Assembly: GCA_021151695.1 (NCBI GenBank)
Contig: JAGKWU010000017.1
Coordinates: 1 to 64,000, forward strand
Source: Cellvibrionaceae bacterium
Lineage (GTDB): Bacteria; Pseudomonadota; Gammaproteobacteria; Pseudomonadales; Cellvibrionaceae
DNA length: 64,000 bases
Direction: 5' to 3'
Positions within the stretch are counted from its first letter, which is position 1. Every line of letters starts with the position of its first letter. The notes beneath the pieces were generated by a model. The model worked only from the letters and a program-made list of their open reading frames with translations, did not search any database and was not told the origin of the DNA. The position numbers and the translations under genes were made by a program. Shown here piece after piece: positions 44,520-54,272 of this stretch.

Positions 44520-46605
44520 TCATCGGCACAGCCATAAGCGACTATTGGCTGCGACCATGGCCGGTATTTTGTTTTCCGTGCAGGCACAGGCATGTGGCCC
44601 CTTTTTTTCCACCATATTAGTGACTGATCGCCAGTCGCATATGGCCTATTTGCCGGAGGGGGATGTTTACCAGCAGTTGTCACATCTGCTGCCGGCAAAA
44701 GAAGCGGCCCTGGTTGCCGATGAGGCCAGTAGTGTTGAGCAGGTGGAGCTCAAAGATCTTTCCCCGGAGCAGGCTGCGCAGCTTAAAACCCTGCGCGCCA
44801 GCGCTGATTCTGCAGGTGAAAAAGGCGATGTGCTGCCAGAGGATGTACGTCTTTACACCCAAGGCGCCATAGCCTTTAACGCGGCTTGGGCCAAGCGAGA
44901 TGACAGTGGGGGATATGAAGAACAAACTGGTGAAGAAGGCCCCGCGACAACGGCATTAGCAGCAACAGATGCGAAAGCCGTTACCGTCGCGCGCGAAAAG
45001 TTTTTAGCCGTAATGGCACTCCCTGAAGCCGCTAAAAAATCCCGCGCACTCTGGGCGACTTTTATGCTGGGCCGCATGGCCACCTTTGAAGGAGATGACA
45101 AGCAGGCCGCTAATTATTTTTCACAAGTACGTCAGCTAGCCGCGCTTGGTTATAAAGATGATTTGGGATTGGCCGTGGCAACTTATGGATTGGAAGCTCG
45201 CCCCTTTTATTTGATGGCGACAGGCAAGCATCCATTGAGTGAAGGTGTAACTTCTGCAGCGGCTTATCAAAAAGCGTTGCAACTTTATGCACAGCAGGCT
45301 GCTTACAACTCACCTTCTGCCTATCAATCACTGCGCATGACTATTGAGCATTTGATGGCACAACCTGAAGTGACTGCGCAGTTGATGGGCGATAAATTTA
45401 TCCAGCAACTTGTTTTTGCTTATGCCTTTAGTAATTATTTTAGCGATCAGGTGCGTTTGGATTTATTAGCAAAATTGGAGCAGCAACAGCAGGCAGATGT
45501 GCCCGACCCGGATGTGGTCGCCGCCTTCGCCTATCGTCAGGGGCGCTCGGATTTAGCGGCGCACTTTGTCAAAAACTCCAACACGCCGTTGGCGGCTTGG
45601 GTAAAAGCAAAATTGGCGTTACAGCAGGGCGATAACAAAGCTGCGCTGGATGCCTATGTGCAAGCGGCGAAAGCATTTCCTGTAGATGAGAATTGGACTT
45701 CCTCCAGCCCCGAGCCCAACGATTATATGATGGAGGGCGTTACGCCCAATTGTTTGGTCAACAGTGAATTGGGATTGCTTCAATTACAGCGCAATGAATA
45801 TCTGCAAGCGCTGCATTATTTATATCTGGGTTCGAAAGATTATTGGATGGATGCGGCCTATGTTGCCGAGCGAGTCGTTACTACGGATGAATTAAAATCG
45901 TTTGTCGATCAGCGCGCACCATCAGCGGATGGAGCAGCAGGCCATGTATGGGGCGATGCTAATCCGCCGGTACAAATTCGCAATTTATTGGCGCGTCGTC
46001 TGATGCGTGACAAGCGTTATCAGGAAGCTGTGAATTATTTTAGCGAACCTGAGGTGCAACAAAAAGCGCGCGATTATGCCTACCAGTTGGAGCGTGCCCA
46101 GTTGTTTTGGTTGCCTGCAACATACAAGGCAGAAGCATTATTTAATGCGAGCCAGATCGCGCGCAACAACGGTATGGAATTAATGGGCTATGAAGGCGCA
46201 CCGGACTACGCTGCCTGGGATGGCCTGTTCGAGTATGGTTGGCCCGATGAGATTCAAGAGGGTGGACTGATCAGTGCCGGCGAAAAGCAGCGTTTTGATG
46301 CATCCAAAGCCAAACCGGAAAAACGCTTTCACTATCGTTTTGTGGCAGCGCAATTGGCGAGCCAGGCGGCAGATATGTTGCCCGCGCGCTCACAAGCCTT
46401 TGCCGCTGTACTCTGCGAGGCAACCCGTTATTTGCTAGTGCGCTATCCGGAAGATGCTGCACCTATTTACCAGCGCTACCTCAAGCAGGGCGCCTATGTT
46501 CCCTGGGGCGAAAGTTTTGGGCAAGAGTGTCCGGCGCCAGAATTCAAGCTCGCTTTTTGGCAATATCCGCGTGAAAGGCTCGCGCAATTGAAACGATATT
46601 TTTAA
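44488..46605 (+). CDS. Unknown exported protein, helical-repeat type
   Basis: A 705-residue protein I do not recognise. A signal peptide (about 1-35, ending VQAQA before CGPFF) is followed by a mainly helical body with TPR-like stretches (for example around residues 205-300 and 360-470) and many Gln and Ala residues. The mature protein may begin CGPFFS, so the cysteine could be structural or a lipoprotein-like start, although a clear lipobox is missing. It overlaps the DUF3142 gene by 32 bases, and TAAGG lies before its ATG. The pair may form an envelope complex (inference). Confidence 0.7.
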   Translation: MKSRLLSLTNNHRHSHKRLLAATMAGILFSVQAQACGPFFSTILVTDRQSHMAYLPEGDVYQQLSHLLPAKEAALVADEASSVEQVELKDLSPEQAAQLKTLRASADSAGEKGDVLPEDVRLYTQGAIAFNAAWAKRDDSGGYEEQTGEEGPATTALAATDAKAVTVAREKFLAVMALPEAAKKSRALWATFMLGRMATFEGDDKQAANYFSQVRQLAALGYKDDLGLAVATYGLEARPFYLMATGKHPLSEGVTSAAAYQKALQLYAQQAAYNSPSAYQSLRMTIEHLMAQPEVTAQLMGDKFIQQLVFAYAFSNYFSDQVRLDLLAKLEQQQQADVPDPDVVAAFAYRQGRSDLAAHFVKNSNTPLAAWVKAKLALQQGDNKAALDAYVQAAKAFPVDENWTSSSPEPNDYMMEGVTPNCLVNSELGLLQLQRNEYLQALHYLYLGSKDYWMDAAYVAERVVTTDELKSFVDQRAPSADGAAGHVWGDANPPVQIRNLLARRLMRDKRYQEAVNYFSEPEVQQKARDYAYQLERAQLFWLPATYKAEALFNASQIARNNGMELMGYEGAPDYAAWDGLFEYGWPDEIQEGGLISAGEKQRFDASKAKPEKRFHYRFVAAQLASQAADMLPARSQAFAAVLCEATRYLLVRYPEDAAPIYQRYLKQGAYVPWGESFGQECPAPEFKLAFWQYPRERLAQLKRYF

Positions 46606-46624
46606 CAGGTTTTTTGGACAATTT

Positions 46625-47398
46625 ATGATTGGTACATTGGTTGGTTTTTTATTTGGCGCTCTGCTGACCCACAAACTTATCGGTGCAGTCCTGGGTGGTT
46701 TTCTCGGCTACTTTTTTTATGATCGCCAGCAGCGCGCAGGGCAAGTTACCGGCGAACAATTGCACCAGGCGCAGGAATTATTTTTCAAAACAGTTTTTAA
46801 TTTGCTGGGCCACATTGCCAAATCTGACGGCCATGTCAGCGAAATGGAAGTTAAGCTCACCGAAGCCCTGATGGATAAAATGGGCCTCACCCCCGAACAC
46901 AGGCGGGAAGCCATTCGTTTGTTTAAAGAAGGCGCTGCACCTGAATTTGATTTGAATGCCAGCCTCTCGGCGTTTCAAGGCCTTGGTCGCCAAAGCCCTA
47001 ACCTGAGCCAGATGTTGCTGGTATATCTGGTGAATCTGGCGATGATTGATGGTGAACTGGATGATGCGGAGCACCGCATTTTGCAGCAAGTAGCGGACAG
47101 CCTTGGCTTTTCGCGTACGGCGTTCGAGCAGCTGCTGCGAATGATCGGTGCGCAAAATACGTTTACTCGCGATCATCAGCCTGGGCCAAATGATGTGGCA
47201 CTGGCCTACGAGGCTCTGGGTGTTACACCTGAGTCGAGTGATGCCGATATCAAAAAAGCCTATCGCAAGCTCATGAGCCAGTATCACCCGGATAAACTCA
47301 TGGGGCAGGGTGTTCCGCAAGACATGATTAAAGCGGCTACCGAGCGCTCTCAAGAGATTCAAGCCGCTTATGATTTAATTAAGAAATCGCGCGCGTAA
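46625..47398 (+). CDS. djlA: DnaJ-like membrane co-chaperone DjlA
   Basis: A 257-residue type III membrane protein: an N-terminal helix (about 2-32) rich in glycine, a TerB-like helical domain (about 50-165) and a C-terminal J domain (about 193-257) with HPD at 221-223. It stimulates DnaK and is linked to envelope stress and capsule control in enterobacteria. It is 19 bases after the previous stop and 16 bases before rsuA. Confidence 0.92.
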   Translation: MIGTLVGFLFGALLTHKLIGAVLGGFLGYFFYDRQQRAGQVTGEQLHQAQELFFKTVFNLLGHIAKSDGHVSEMEVKLTEALMDKMGLTPEHRREAIRLFKEGAAPEFDLNASLSAFQGLGRQSPNLSQMLLVYLVNLAMIDGELDDAEHRILQQVADSLGFSRTAFEQLLRMIGAQNTFTRDHQPGPNDVALAYEALGVTPESSDADIKKAYRKLMSQYHPDKLMGQGVPQDMIKAATERSQEIQAAYDLIKKSRA

Positions 47399-47414
47399 CT
47401 TTTACGTTATTGAT

Positions 47415-48104
47415 ATGCGTCTCGATAGATTTATTGAAAGCCGCCTGGCTTGCTCGGCGCGCAGCGTGCGCGAAATGTTTGCGCAGCGCCAGGTGTTGCT
47501 CAACGGCGTAGCTGTTGCCGAAGGGAGGGGGCTTATTTCAGAGTTTTGCCGTGTGGAGGTTGCAGGTGATTTGTTGCAAGCTCGCCAAGCGGTTTACGTA
47601 ATGCTGCATAAGCCTGTCGGTTGTGTAAGCGCTACACGCGACCACAAAAATCCCACAGTATTGGACTTGATTGATTTACCGGAGAAGGATCAACTACATC
47701 TCGCCGGTCGTTTGGATTTTAATACCACCGGGCTTATGTTACTCACCAACGACGGCCGCTGGTCGCGCCGAGTTACCCAACCGCAACAAAAAATTCCCAA
47801 GACTTATTGGGTAAAAACCAAGGATGAAATTACCACGGCCCAGGTAGAAACATTTGCGCAGGGCATCTATTTTCGTTTTGAAGATCTCTGGACATCTCCC
47901 GCGCTGCTTGAGCCTATAGATTCACACACCGCTTATCTCACTATCTATGAGGGCCGCTATCACCAGATCAAACGCATGTTTGGTTTCTTTGATAACGAAG
48001 TAATCGGTTTGCATAGATTGTCTATGGGGAACATCGAGTTGGACCCTCATCTGGCAGCGGGTGAATATCGTCATTTGAGTGCGCCCGAAATTCAATCCGT
48101 ATGA
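47415..48104 (+). CDS. rsuA: 16S rRNA pseudouridine-516 synthase RsuA
   Basis: A 229-residue protein with an N-terminal S4 RNA-binding domain (MRLDRFIESRL) and the RluB/RsuA catalytic domain. The catalytic aspartate is Asp101 in AGRLDFNTTGLMLLTNDG. GRYHQIKRMFG is the second family motif. Length and alignment favour RsuA over RluB, RluE or RluF. Confidence 0.88.
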   Translation: MRLDRFIESRLACSARSVREMFAQRQVLLNGVAVAEGRGLISEFCRVEVAGDLLQARQAVYVMLHKPVGCVSATRDHKNPTVLDLIDLPEKDQLHLAGRLDFNTTGLMLLTNDGRWSRRVTQPQQKIPKTYWVKTKDEITTAQVETFAQGIYFRFEDLWTSPALLEPIDSHTAYLTIYEGRYHQIKRMFGFFDNEVIGLHRLSMGNIELDPHLAAGEYRHLSAPEIQSV

Positions 48105-48596
48105 TTTATCCCATGCTTTTGGCGGTAAATTTTGCACTGCACTAGTGCCTGTTCAATTTTTCCCTGTGCATAAAGTCGCATTTCATTAGCCCGCACAACA
48201 ATTTATTAATCTGATGTTGACAACGTTGTCCTATTGGGTGTAATTTTCGCTCATAGGGTGTTTGCCATCCTATTGTCACAATCAACATTGTTCGACATGC
48301 AGCATCAAAAAATAAAATAATCAGCGTTAAAAACGCAACATAATTAGATTGACTCATCAAGGCTACTTCATCGTTTTTTGTTTGTTCCATTCGTAAGTCT
48401 GATCCGAAACAGTTACTTGTTGTGCGGAATGCGGGAGCATTTTGTCGGTAGTTTTCGGTAGGGAGTTTTTCACTTATCCATTGTGTTGACTGCGGCGCAA
48501 CTGTGCCGGGGCGGGCGTGCTATTGCCTGTAATTTATAGCCTTGCCCGAAAACAATTTTTTTAAAAACGATTAACTTAAACCTTGAGGGATATAGC
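48105..48596 (+). other. Long regulatory gap before the chitinase gene
   Basis: A 492-base stretch with no supported gene. It holds the shared palindromic element and promoter near 48217-48244, an A/T-rich middle, and a G/T-rich segment before the chitinase. If transcription begins near 48251, the chitinase leader would be about 345 bases. Confidence 0.6.
48217..48244 (+). promoter_or_regulatory. Sigma70-type promoter overlapped by a palindromic operator
   Basis: TTGACA (48217-48222), a 16-base spacer and TGTAAT (48239-48244) make a good promoter. The perfect palindrome GACAACGTTGTC (48219-48230) covers the -35 box, ideal for repression. The 19 bases 48217-48235 recur identically at 56038-56056 before the AraC-type gene. 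A LacI-family repressor is suggested by the central CG (inference). Confidence 0.75.
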
Positions 48597-50360
48597 ATGA
48601 AAAAAACAAAAGCTTTACTCGTTCTCGGCCTACTGGCCGGAATTTCACAAGCGAGCCACGCCTACAATTGTAGTGCTGTGGCCGCTTATGTTGACGGCAG
48701 TAGCTACACCAATGGCGCTATCGTAAAAAATGGTGGCAGCGCTTATTCCTGTACGGTTTCAGGTTGGTGTTCACAGGGTGGTGCCTACGCGCCTGGCACT
48801 GGCTGGGCCTGGAGCAACGCATGGAGTGGTTTGGGCGTGTGTGATGGTTCTACTTCCAGCACAGCTTCATCGGTTGCCAGCTCGGCAAAAACTTCTTCAG
48901 CTACCTCTGTAGCAACGTCTTCTGCTTCAAGTGTTACCTCAACAGGTTCTTGCTCTGGTTTGCCAGTGTGGACCAGCTCCGGCGTTTACACCGGTGGTAA
49001 TCAAGTCCAATACAACAGTGTGAAATACCAGGCTAAATGGTGGACACAAAATCAGGACCCAACATTAAATTCCGGTGCTGACGGTGTGTGGTTAAATCAA
49101 GGTCCCTGCGGAACTTCATCTTCAGTGGCTACCAGTTCATCCAAAACCAGCTCGTCTGTTGTAACCAGCTCCAGCGTAAAAACTTCATCTAGCGCGCCTT
49201 CGTCAGTGGCGACAAGTTCGGTAAAAACCTCCAGCTCAGTTTCAAGCTCCGTTGCTGGCGGTAAAAAAGTAATTGGTTATTTCCCTGAGTGGGGCATTTA
49301 CGGCCGTAACTATCACGTAAAAAATATTGAGACCAGTGGTGCAGCGAGCAAACTGACTCATATTATTTACGCATTCGGCAACGTCACCAACGGACAATGT
49401 GTGATTGGTGATTCCTACGCGGATTACGATAAAGCCTACGATGCTGCCGGCAGCGTGGATGGCGTGGCAGATACCTGGGATGCGGGTGCATTGCGCGGTA
49501 GCTTTAACCAATTGCGCAAGCTGAAAAAATTGCATCCAGGTTTGAAAGTAGTGTGGTCATTCGGTGGCTGGACCTGGTCTGGCGGCTTTACTCAGGCCGC
49601 ACAAAATCCTGCTGGATTTGCAGATTCTTGCTACAACCTGGTGAAAGATGCGCGTTGGGCCGACGTATTTGACGGTATCGATATCGACTGGGAATATCCT
49701 AACGAATGTGGTTTGAGTTGCGATACCAGCGGTTTCTCAGCGTACAAAAATCTGATGCAAGCATTGCGCGCACGTTTTGGTAATTTGAGCGTGAGCTCTG
49801 CAATTGGTGCAGGTGAAGCGAAGATCAATGCCGCGGATTACGCCGGTGCAGCGCAGTATGTGGATTTCTACATGCCTATGACCTACGACTACTTTGGCGC
49901 ATGGGATAAAACGGGCCCAACAGCACCACATTCTCCACTCTATTCATACAGCGGTATTCCAATTGCCACTAACTATTCCGACCACGCGGTTAAGCAATTG
50001 CTTGCCAAAGGCGTACCTGCCAGCAAAATTTTGTTAGGTGTTGGTTTCTACGGCCGTGGTTGGACTGGCGTGACACAAGCGGCTCCTGGCGGCAGTGCAA
50101 CTGGCGCGGCACAAGGCAGTGTTGAGGCGGGTATTGAGGATTACAAAATCCTGAAAACCAAATGCCCTGCAACAGGTACTGTAGGTGGTACTGCTTACGG
50201 TTTCTGCAACGGTGAATGGTGGAGCTACGACACTCCACAAACCCTGGTTGGTAAAGTGGATTATGTAAACCAACAAAACCTGGCCGGCGCTTTCTTCTGG
50301 GAACTGAGTGGTGATACCACTAACGGCGAGTTGATTAGCGTGTTGGGTAATCTGCGCTAG
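48597..50360 (+). CDS. Secreted modular GH18 chitinase with two chitin-binding modules
   Basis: A 587-residue exported chitinase. A signal peptide (about 1-22) is followed by a 60-residue Cys/Trp-rich module ending SGLGVC, probably a chitin-binding domain (perhaps CBM73-like, by recall). After a Ser/Thr-rich linker comes a CBM5/12 module (about 121-170) with the diagnostic AKWWTQ, another Ser/Thr linker (about 173-220) and the GH18 barrel. The catalytic motif DGIDIDWE is at 359-366, with Glu366 the acid; YDYFGAWD follows on the barrel. GAGGG precedes the ATG. A shared operator upstream links it to the AraC-GH18-halogenase locus. Ser-rich linkers are characteristic of Cellvibrio enzymes. Confidence 0.95.
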   Translation: MKKTKALLVLGLLAGISQASHAYNCSAVAAYVDGSSYTNGAIVKNGGSAYSCTVSGWCSQGGAYAPGTGWAWSNAWSGLGVCDGSTSSTASSVASSAKTSSATSVATSSASSVTSTGSCSGLPVWTSSGVYTGGNQVQYNSVKYQAKWWTQNQDPTLNSGADGVWLNQGPCGTSSSVATSSSKTSSSVVTSSSVKTSSSAPSSVATSSVKTSSSVSSSVAGGKKVIGYFPEWGIYGRNYHVKNIETSGAASKLTHIIYAFGNVTNGQCVIGDSYADYDKAYDAAGSVDGVADTWDAGALRGSFNQLRKLKKLHPGLKVVWSFGGWTWSGGFTQAAQNPAGFADSCYNLVKDARWADVFDGIDIDWEYPNECGLSCDTSGFSAYKNLMQALRARFGNLSVSSAIGAGEAKINAADYAGAAQYVDFYMPMTYDYFGAWDKTGPTAPHSPLYSYSGIPIATNYSDHAVKQLLAKGVPASKILLGVGFYGRGWTGVTQAAPGGSATGAAQGSVEAGIEDYKILKTKCPATGTVGGTAYGFCNGEWWSYDTPQTLVGKVDYVNQQNLAGAFFWELSGDTTNGELISVLGNLR

Positions 50361-50413
50361 GTGTTAACGCACAGAAAATAGATTGTGTGAGAGTGATCGA
50401 CCTGTAGTTCTTA

Positions 50414-50445
50414 AGCCTCACTTAGGTGAGGCTTTTTTATTTTTA
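50414..50445. terminator. Terminator between convergent chitinase and membrane-protein genes
   Basis: AGCCTCAC pairs with GTGAGGCT around TTAG, followed by TTTTTTATTTTTA. It is a strong terminator for the chitinase and overlaps the last codons of the convergent gene at 50418. Confidence 0.93.
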
Positions 50446-51215
50446 CGTTGCTTGCTTTTTTGTTGGGTTGCTGATGGTATTGTTTGCGAGACAACTGCCA
50501 TATTCTTTCTCAGCAGGCGCAACATGCCCCAAGTACCCAGCGCCCAAAAGACGGTAAGCAGGACCAATAAAAGTACCGCAATAAATGCAAAAATATCCGG
50601 CGCCTTCATCAGGGTCGTCATCAAAGAATCTTCATAATAAAAAAACCACTGATGGCCATCGGGAAATATTTTGGTGTGAAACCAGTAAAAAACCTTGGTT
50701 GCTCCTATGGCCAGAATCAGTGTAGTTATCGCGAAAAAGCCGCCGAAAAATCCAAACAATATATGGCGCACTGATGGAAACTTCGCACCTTGGCGTAGCG
50801 CGAGTGCAAACGCGATAATCCACAGCACGCCTCCTGCAATACCCACCGCATAAAACTTATTGATGAGATTACTCACATCCTGCAAATGAATAATTTCTGC
50901 CTGGTGCATCAGCGGTTCGCGCGTACCGTTGGGCAGTGGATAGCTGATTTTTTCCAAGCCCTCGCCACTGTGTTGCACGGCATGGGTAATTTGCGCAAAC
51001 AATTCCCAATGGTCCTCTGGCTTGGTGGTGGCAAAGCCCTGTTTGTGGCGATTGATGGGTGCGAACTCTGCTATGTGCTGCTCCAGCCCCAACATTTTGT
51101 AACCGAGCGGATAGGCGAAGCTGACTTGGGCTAACAGGTGCCAGGCTAGCAAGCTGGTCGCGAGGAGTTGCCCAATAAAAATACAGGGCCAAAGGATATA
51201 GGGGGGCAGGCGCAT
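50418..51215 (-). CDS. Unknown membrane protein
   Basis: A 265-residue protein with about four membrane helices: near residues 5-35, 125-145, 155-180 and 205-230. An extracytoplasmic loop (about 35-120) lies between the first two. It ends in a Lys/Arg/Gln-rich tail. I do not recognise the family. It is convergent with the chitinase and divergent from the GH2 gene, so it could belong to either unit or to neither. Its final codons are inside the chitinase terminator. Confidence 0.72.
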   Translation of the reverse strand: MRLPPYILWPCIFIGQLLATSLLAWHLLAQVSFAYPLGYKMLGLEQHIAEFAPINRHKQGFATTKPEDHWELFAQITHAVQHSGEGLEKISYPLPNGTREPLMHQAEIIHLQDVSNLINKFYAVGIAGGVLWIIAFALALRQGAKFPSVRHILFGFFGGFFAITTLILAIGATKVFYWFHTKIFPDGHQWFFYYEDSLMTTLMKAPDIFAFIAVLLLVLLTVFWALGTWGMLRLLRKNMAVVSQTIPSATQQKSKQRKNKKASPK

Positions 51216-51402
51216 AAGAGTGTCTCAGAGAAAGATGGCGCAGCCTAACCAGCACGAGGCTGGTCGGCAAGCCTTGCACTTCGCTTTCCCGCCGCTATAC
51301 AGGTTGCTCAGGAAAGTAAAAACCGGTAAATCCCTCACAGCAAATGTATTGTATGATTTATCATTCAAGTTAAGCATAACAATATCTATGGGAGAACAAA
51401 TA

Positions 51403-54225
51403 ATGATGAAGCATCTGAAAACCCTGGCGGTGAGCCTGGCGTTGCTGGCCCTGGGCGGGCAGGTAGCGGCCGCTGAATCGCCAGCGCGCGAACGTTTATC
51501 ACTGGATGGAGGCTGGTTGTTCCATTTGGGCGATGTACCTTTCCCTGAAATCAAAACCCACGGTGCCTCCTACAATAACGCCAAAGCCGGCAATGCTGGC
51601 GGTGCTGCGGCGCTGGAATACGACGACTCCGATTGGCGTCACCTGGATCTCCCCCACGATTGGGCGGTAGAAGGCCCCTTTGATCCCAAAGAAAATATTT
51701 CCCAAGGCTATCGTCCGCGCGGCATCAGCTGGTATCGCCGTTATTTGCGCGTGGAGGAGAGCGAGCGCGGCCGCTATATGGAGTTGCAATTCGATGGTAT
51801 AGCCACACGTGCAACTATTTGGGTAAATGGCAACGAAGTCGCCCACAATTTCTCTGGCTACAACGCGACCCATGTGGATATCACACCTTATTTACGCTAC
51901 GGCGATGCACTCAACACAATTGCTGTGCGCGTTGATGCCAATGCCATGGAAGGTTGGTGGTATGAAGGTGCCGGTATTTATCGCCACAGCTGGCTAACCA
52001 AAACCAATCCCATACACATCATCAGTGATGGCATACATGCAACACCGCGTCAGGCTGCAAGTGGTGAATGGCAATTGCCGGTTGCAGTGACGCTGGATAA
52101 TAGCGGCAAGCAAGCGAATAAAGTGGATGTGGAAATTACTGTGGCCGATCCATCGGGCAAACAAATTGCTCGCCAAACACAATCGGTCGATGTACCTCTA
52201 TTTACACCTACTACTGCACAGGTCGCGATTAGCGTTCCATCGCCACAACTCTGGTCCCTACAGCAAATCAATCTCTATAGCGTTAATGCAAAAGTGCTAC
52301 AAGCAGGCAAAGCAATTGATGAGCAATCACTAAAAACGGGCTTTCGAAAAATTCATTTCGATGCGCAAAAAGGTTTCTTCCTCAATGATCAGCATGTGAA
52401 GTTGCAGGGCATTTGTATGCACCAGGATCACGCCGGTGTCGGTGTGGCAATTCCCGATAGTATTTGGGAATACCGCTTGCGTCGTTTGAAAGAATTGGGT
52501 GTTAACGCCATTCGTTTTTCACACAATGCACCCGCACCTGAAGTGTTGGATATGGTGGATCGCATGGGCTTTTTGGTAATGGATGAAAACCGCAATTTTA
52601 ATCCGTCGCCGGATTATATGAAGCAATTGGAATGGATGGTGCGCCGCGATCGCCATCACCCTGGCATTATTTTGTGGTCGGTATTTAACGAAGAACCGGT
52701 GCAGGGAACGGAAGTCGGCTACGAAATGGTTCGCCGCATGGTGAGCGCGGTAAAAGCATTGGACGATACACGCCCTGTTACGGCGGCCATGAATGGTGGC
52801 ATGTTTGGCGACGTGAACGTGTCCCAGGCAGTAGATGTGGTTGGCTTCAATTATCAAGTAAAAGATTACGACCGCTTCCACGAACTGTATCCCAATGTGC
52901 CGCTGACGAGTTCGGAAGATACCTCAGCCTTTATGACCCGCGGTGAATACACCACTGATGCCGCAAAAAATCTGATCGCCAGTTACGACGATGATTTTGC
53001 GCCCTGGGGTAACAGCCACCGCGATGCCTGGGAATTAATCGACAAGCGCGATTTTGTGGCCGGTGGTTTTGTGTGGACAGGCTTTGATTATCGCGGCGAG
53101 CCAACACCTAACGAATGGCCTTCCGTCAGTTCTGTATTCGGCATTATGGATTTGAACGGTTTTGCGAAAGATGCTTATTACATGCATCAAGTGCAATGGA
53201 TTAAGGATCGCCCACTCATTTATGTTGCGCCTCACTGGAATTGGGCGGGTAAAGAAGGCCAAAACATTCGCGTCATGGTGATGGCCAACACAGAGCGCGT
53301 GAAGCTTTTACTCAATGGCAAAGAAATCGGTGAGCAAAAAGCGGATCACTATCGCATGAATTATTTCAGTGTTCCCTATGCCCCCGGCAAGCTGGAAGCC
53401 ATAGGTTTTAATGGCGACAAGCAAGTGGCACAGGCCATTGTTGAAACCACGGGTGACGCTGTAGCGCTGCAATTAATTCCCGACCGCAAAAACCTGCAAG
53501 CCGATGGCCGCGATGCATTGCCAATCACTGTGCAAGCGGTGGATGCCAAGGGCAGGGTAGTGCCTGGTGCGGCGAATAAAGTGAGCTTTGCGATTAGTGG
53601 AGCTGGCAAGTCTATCGGCCACGGCAACGGTAATCCAAATTCCCACGAAGACGAAAAGGGTAGTAGTCGCGAACTTTTTCATGGACTTGCGCAACTCATC
53701 GTGCAAGCTGGTGACACCAGCGGCAATCTGCAAATACAGGCTAGCAGCCCAGGTTTGAAAACTGCCAGTGTGAAAATTCCGGTAGCCAAAACAGTTTTGA
53801 TCCCACAGGTGCAATCGCCGGTGCCTATCAGTTTGTTGCACTACTGGCGAATCTCCCCCGCTTCATCCGGTCGCCTGGACCCGAACCAGGTGCTGTCTGA
53901 TAACGATATGAACTCCTGGGGGTGGGGCCAAATCCCTGTGCGTGAAGTAACGAAACCGGAAGGCAACTGGCGTTTATTCCGCACAACCTTTACGCCTCGT
54001 ACTGATCTGTCGAATGGTCGTGCAAAAATTATGTTTGATCATTTAGTTGGTAAAACAGAAGTATGGCTTGACGGAAAAATGCTTGGCAAAACTGACAAAT
54101 ACGACACCACCAACTTCAGTGTGACCTTACCGGCGGGCAAACAGTATCGTCAGCTGACATTGTTGATAGAGGCGGAGCCTGGAAAAGCGTCTGGTGTTGT
54201 CGGCAAGGTAAAAATAGAACAGTAG
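51403..54225 (+). CDS. Secreted or periplasmic GH2 glycoside hydrolase (beta-galactosidase-like)
   Basis: A 940-residue enzyme with a signal peptide (ending VAAAES). The N-terminal sugar-binding domain, Ig-like domain and TIM barrel of GH2 follow in order. The acid/base is Glu430 in FNEEP and the nucleophile Glu505 in TSSEDTSAF. A DUF4982-like and an Ig-like domain lie beyond about 600, and an extra jelly-roll domain, resembling a second sugar-binding domain, occupies about 830-940. The ATG at 51403 is chosen for GGAGA upstream and the proper signal peptide. The substrate could be a beta-galactoside or another beta-linked sugar; family members with DUF4982 are diverse. Confidence 0.9.
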   Translation: MMKHLKTLAVSLALLALGGQVAAAESPARERLSLDGGWLFHLGDVPFPEIKTHGASYNNAKAGNAGGAAALEYDDSDWRHLDLPHDWAVEGPFDPKENISQGYRPRGISWYRRYLRVEESERGRYMELQFDGIATRATIWVNGNEVAHNFSGYNATHVDITPYLRYGDALNTIAVRVDANAMEGWWYEGAGIYRHSWLTKTNPIHIISDGIHATPRQAASGEWQLPVAVTLDNSGKQANKVDVEITVADPSGKQIARQTQSVDVPLFTPTTAQVAISVPSPQLWSLQQINLYSVNAKVLQAGKAIDEQSLKTGFRKIHFDAQKGFFLNDQHVKLQGICMHQDHAGVGVAIPDSIWEYRLRRLKELGVNAIRFSHNAPAPEVLDMVDRMGFLVMDENRNFNPSPDYMKQLEWMVRRDRHHPGIILWSVFNEEPVQGTEVGYEMVRRMVSAVKALDDTRPVTAAMNGGMFGDVNVSQAVDVVGFNYQVKDYDRFHELYPNVPLTSSEDTSAFMTRGEYTTDAAKNLIASYDDDFAPWGNSHRDAWELIDKRDFVAGGFVWTGFDYRGEPTPNEWPSVSSVFGIMDLNGFAKDAYYMHQVQWIKDRPLIYVAPHWNWAGKEGQNIRVMVMANTERVKLLLNGKEIGEQKADHYRMNYFSVPYAPGKLEAIGFNGDKQVAQAIVETTGDAVALQLIPDRKNLQADGRDALPITVQAVDAKGRVVPGAANKVSFAISGAGKSIGHGNGNPNSHEDEKGSSRELFHGLAQLIVQAGDTSGNLQIQASSPGLKTASVKIPVAKTVLIPQVQSPVPISLLHYWRISPASSGRLDPNQVLSDNDMNSWGWGQIPVREVTKPEGNWRLFRTTFTPRTDLSNGRAKIMFDHLVGKTEVWLDGKMLGKTDKYDTTNFSVTLPAGKQYRQLTLLIEAEPGKASGVVGKVKIEQ

Positions 54226-54244
54226 TAATAGCGAGTAATCCAAT

Positions 54245-54272
54245 AAGCCCCGCGATGCGGGGCTTTTTTTTG
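54245..54272 (+). terminator. Rho-independent terminator after the GH2 gene
   Basis: AAGCCCCGC pairs with GCGGGGCTT around GAT, followed by a T-run, 20 bases after the stop. Confidence 0.95.

Noticed and set aside
48283..48297. Third operator-like site (AACATTGTTCGAC) in the chitinase leader
   Set aside because: Only half the palindrome is matched and the centre differs; not enough to call a site.
48142..48390. 82-codon minus-strand frame with one hydrophobic stretch
   Set aside because: Weak ribosome site, covers the shared operator and promoter, and no family was recognised. Best read as noncoding regulatory DNA.
51220..51402. 61-codon N-terminal extension of the GH2 enzyme
   Set aside because: It would bury the signal peptide; the ATG at 51403 has a proper ribosome site.
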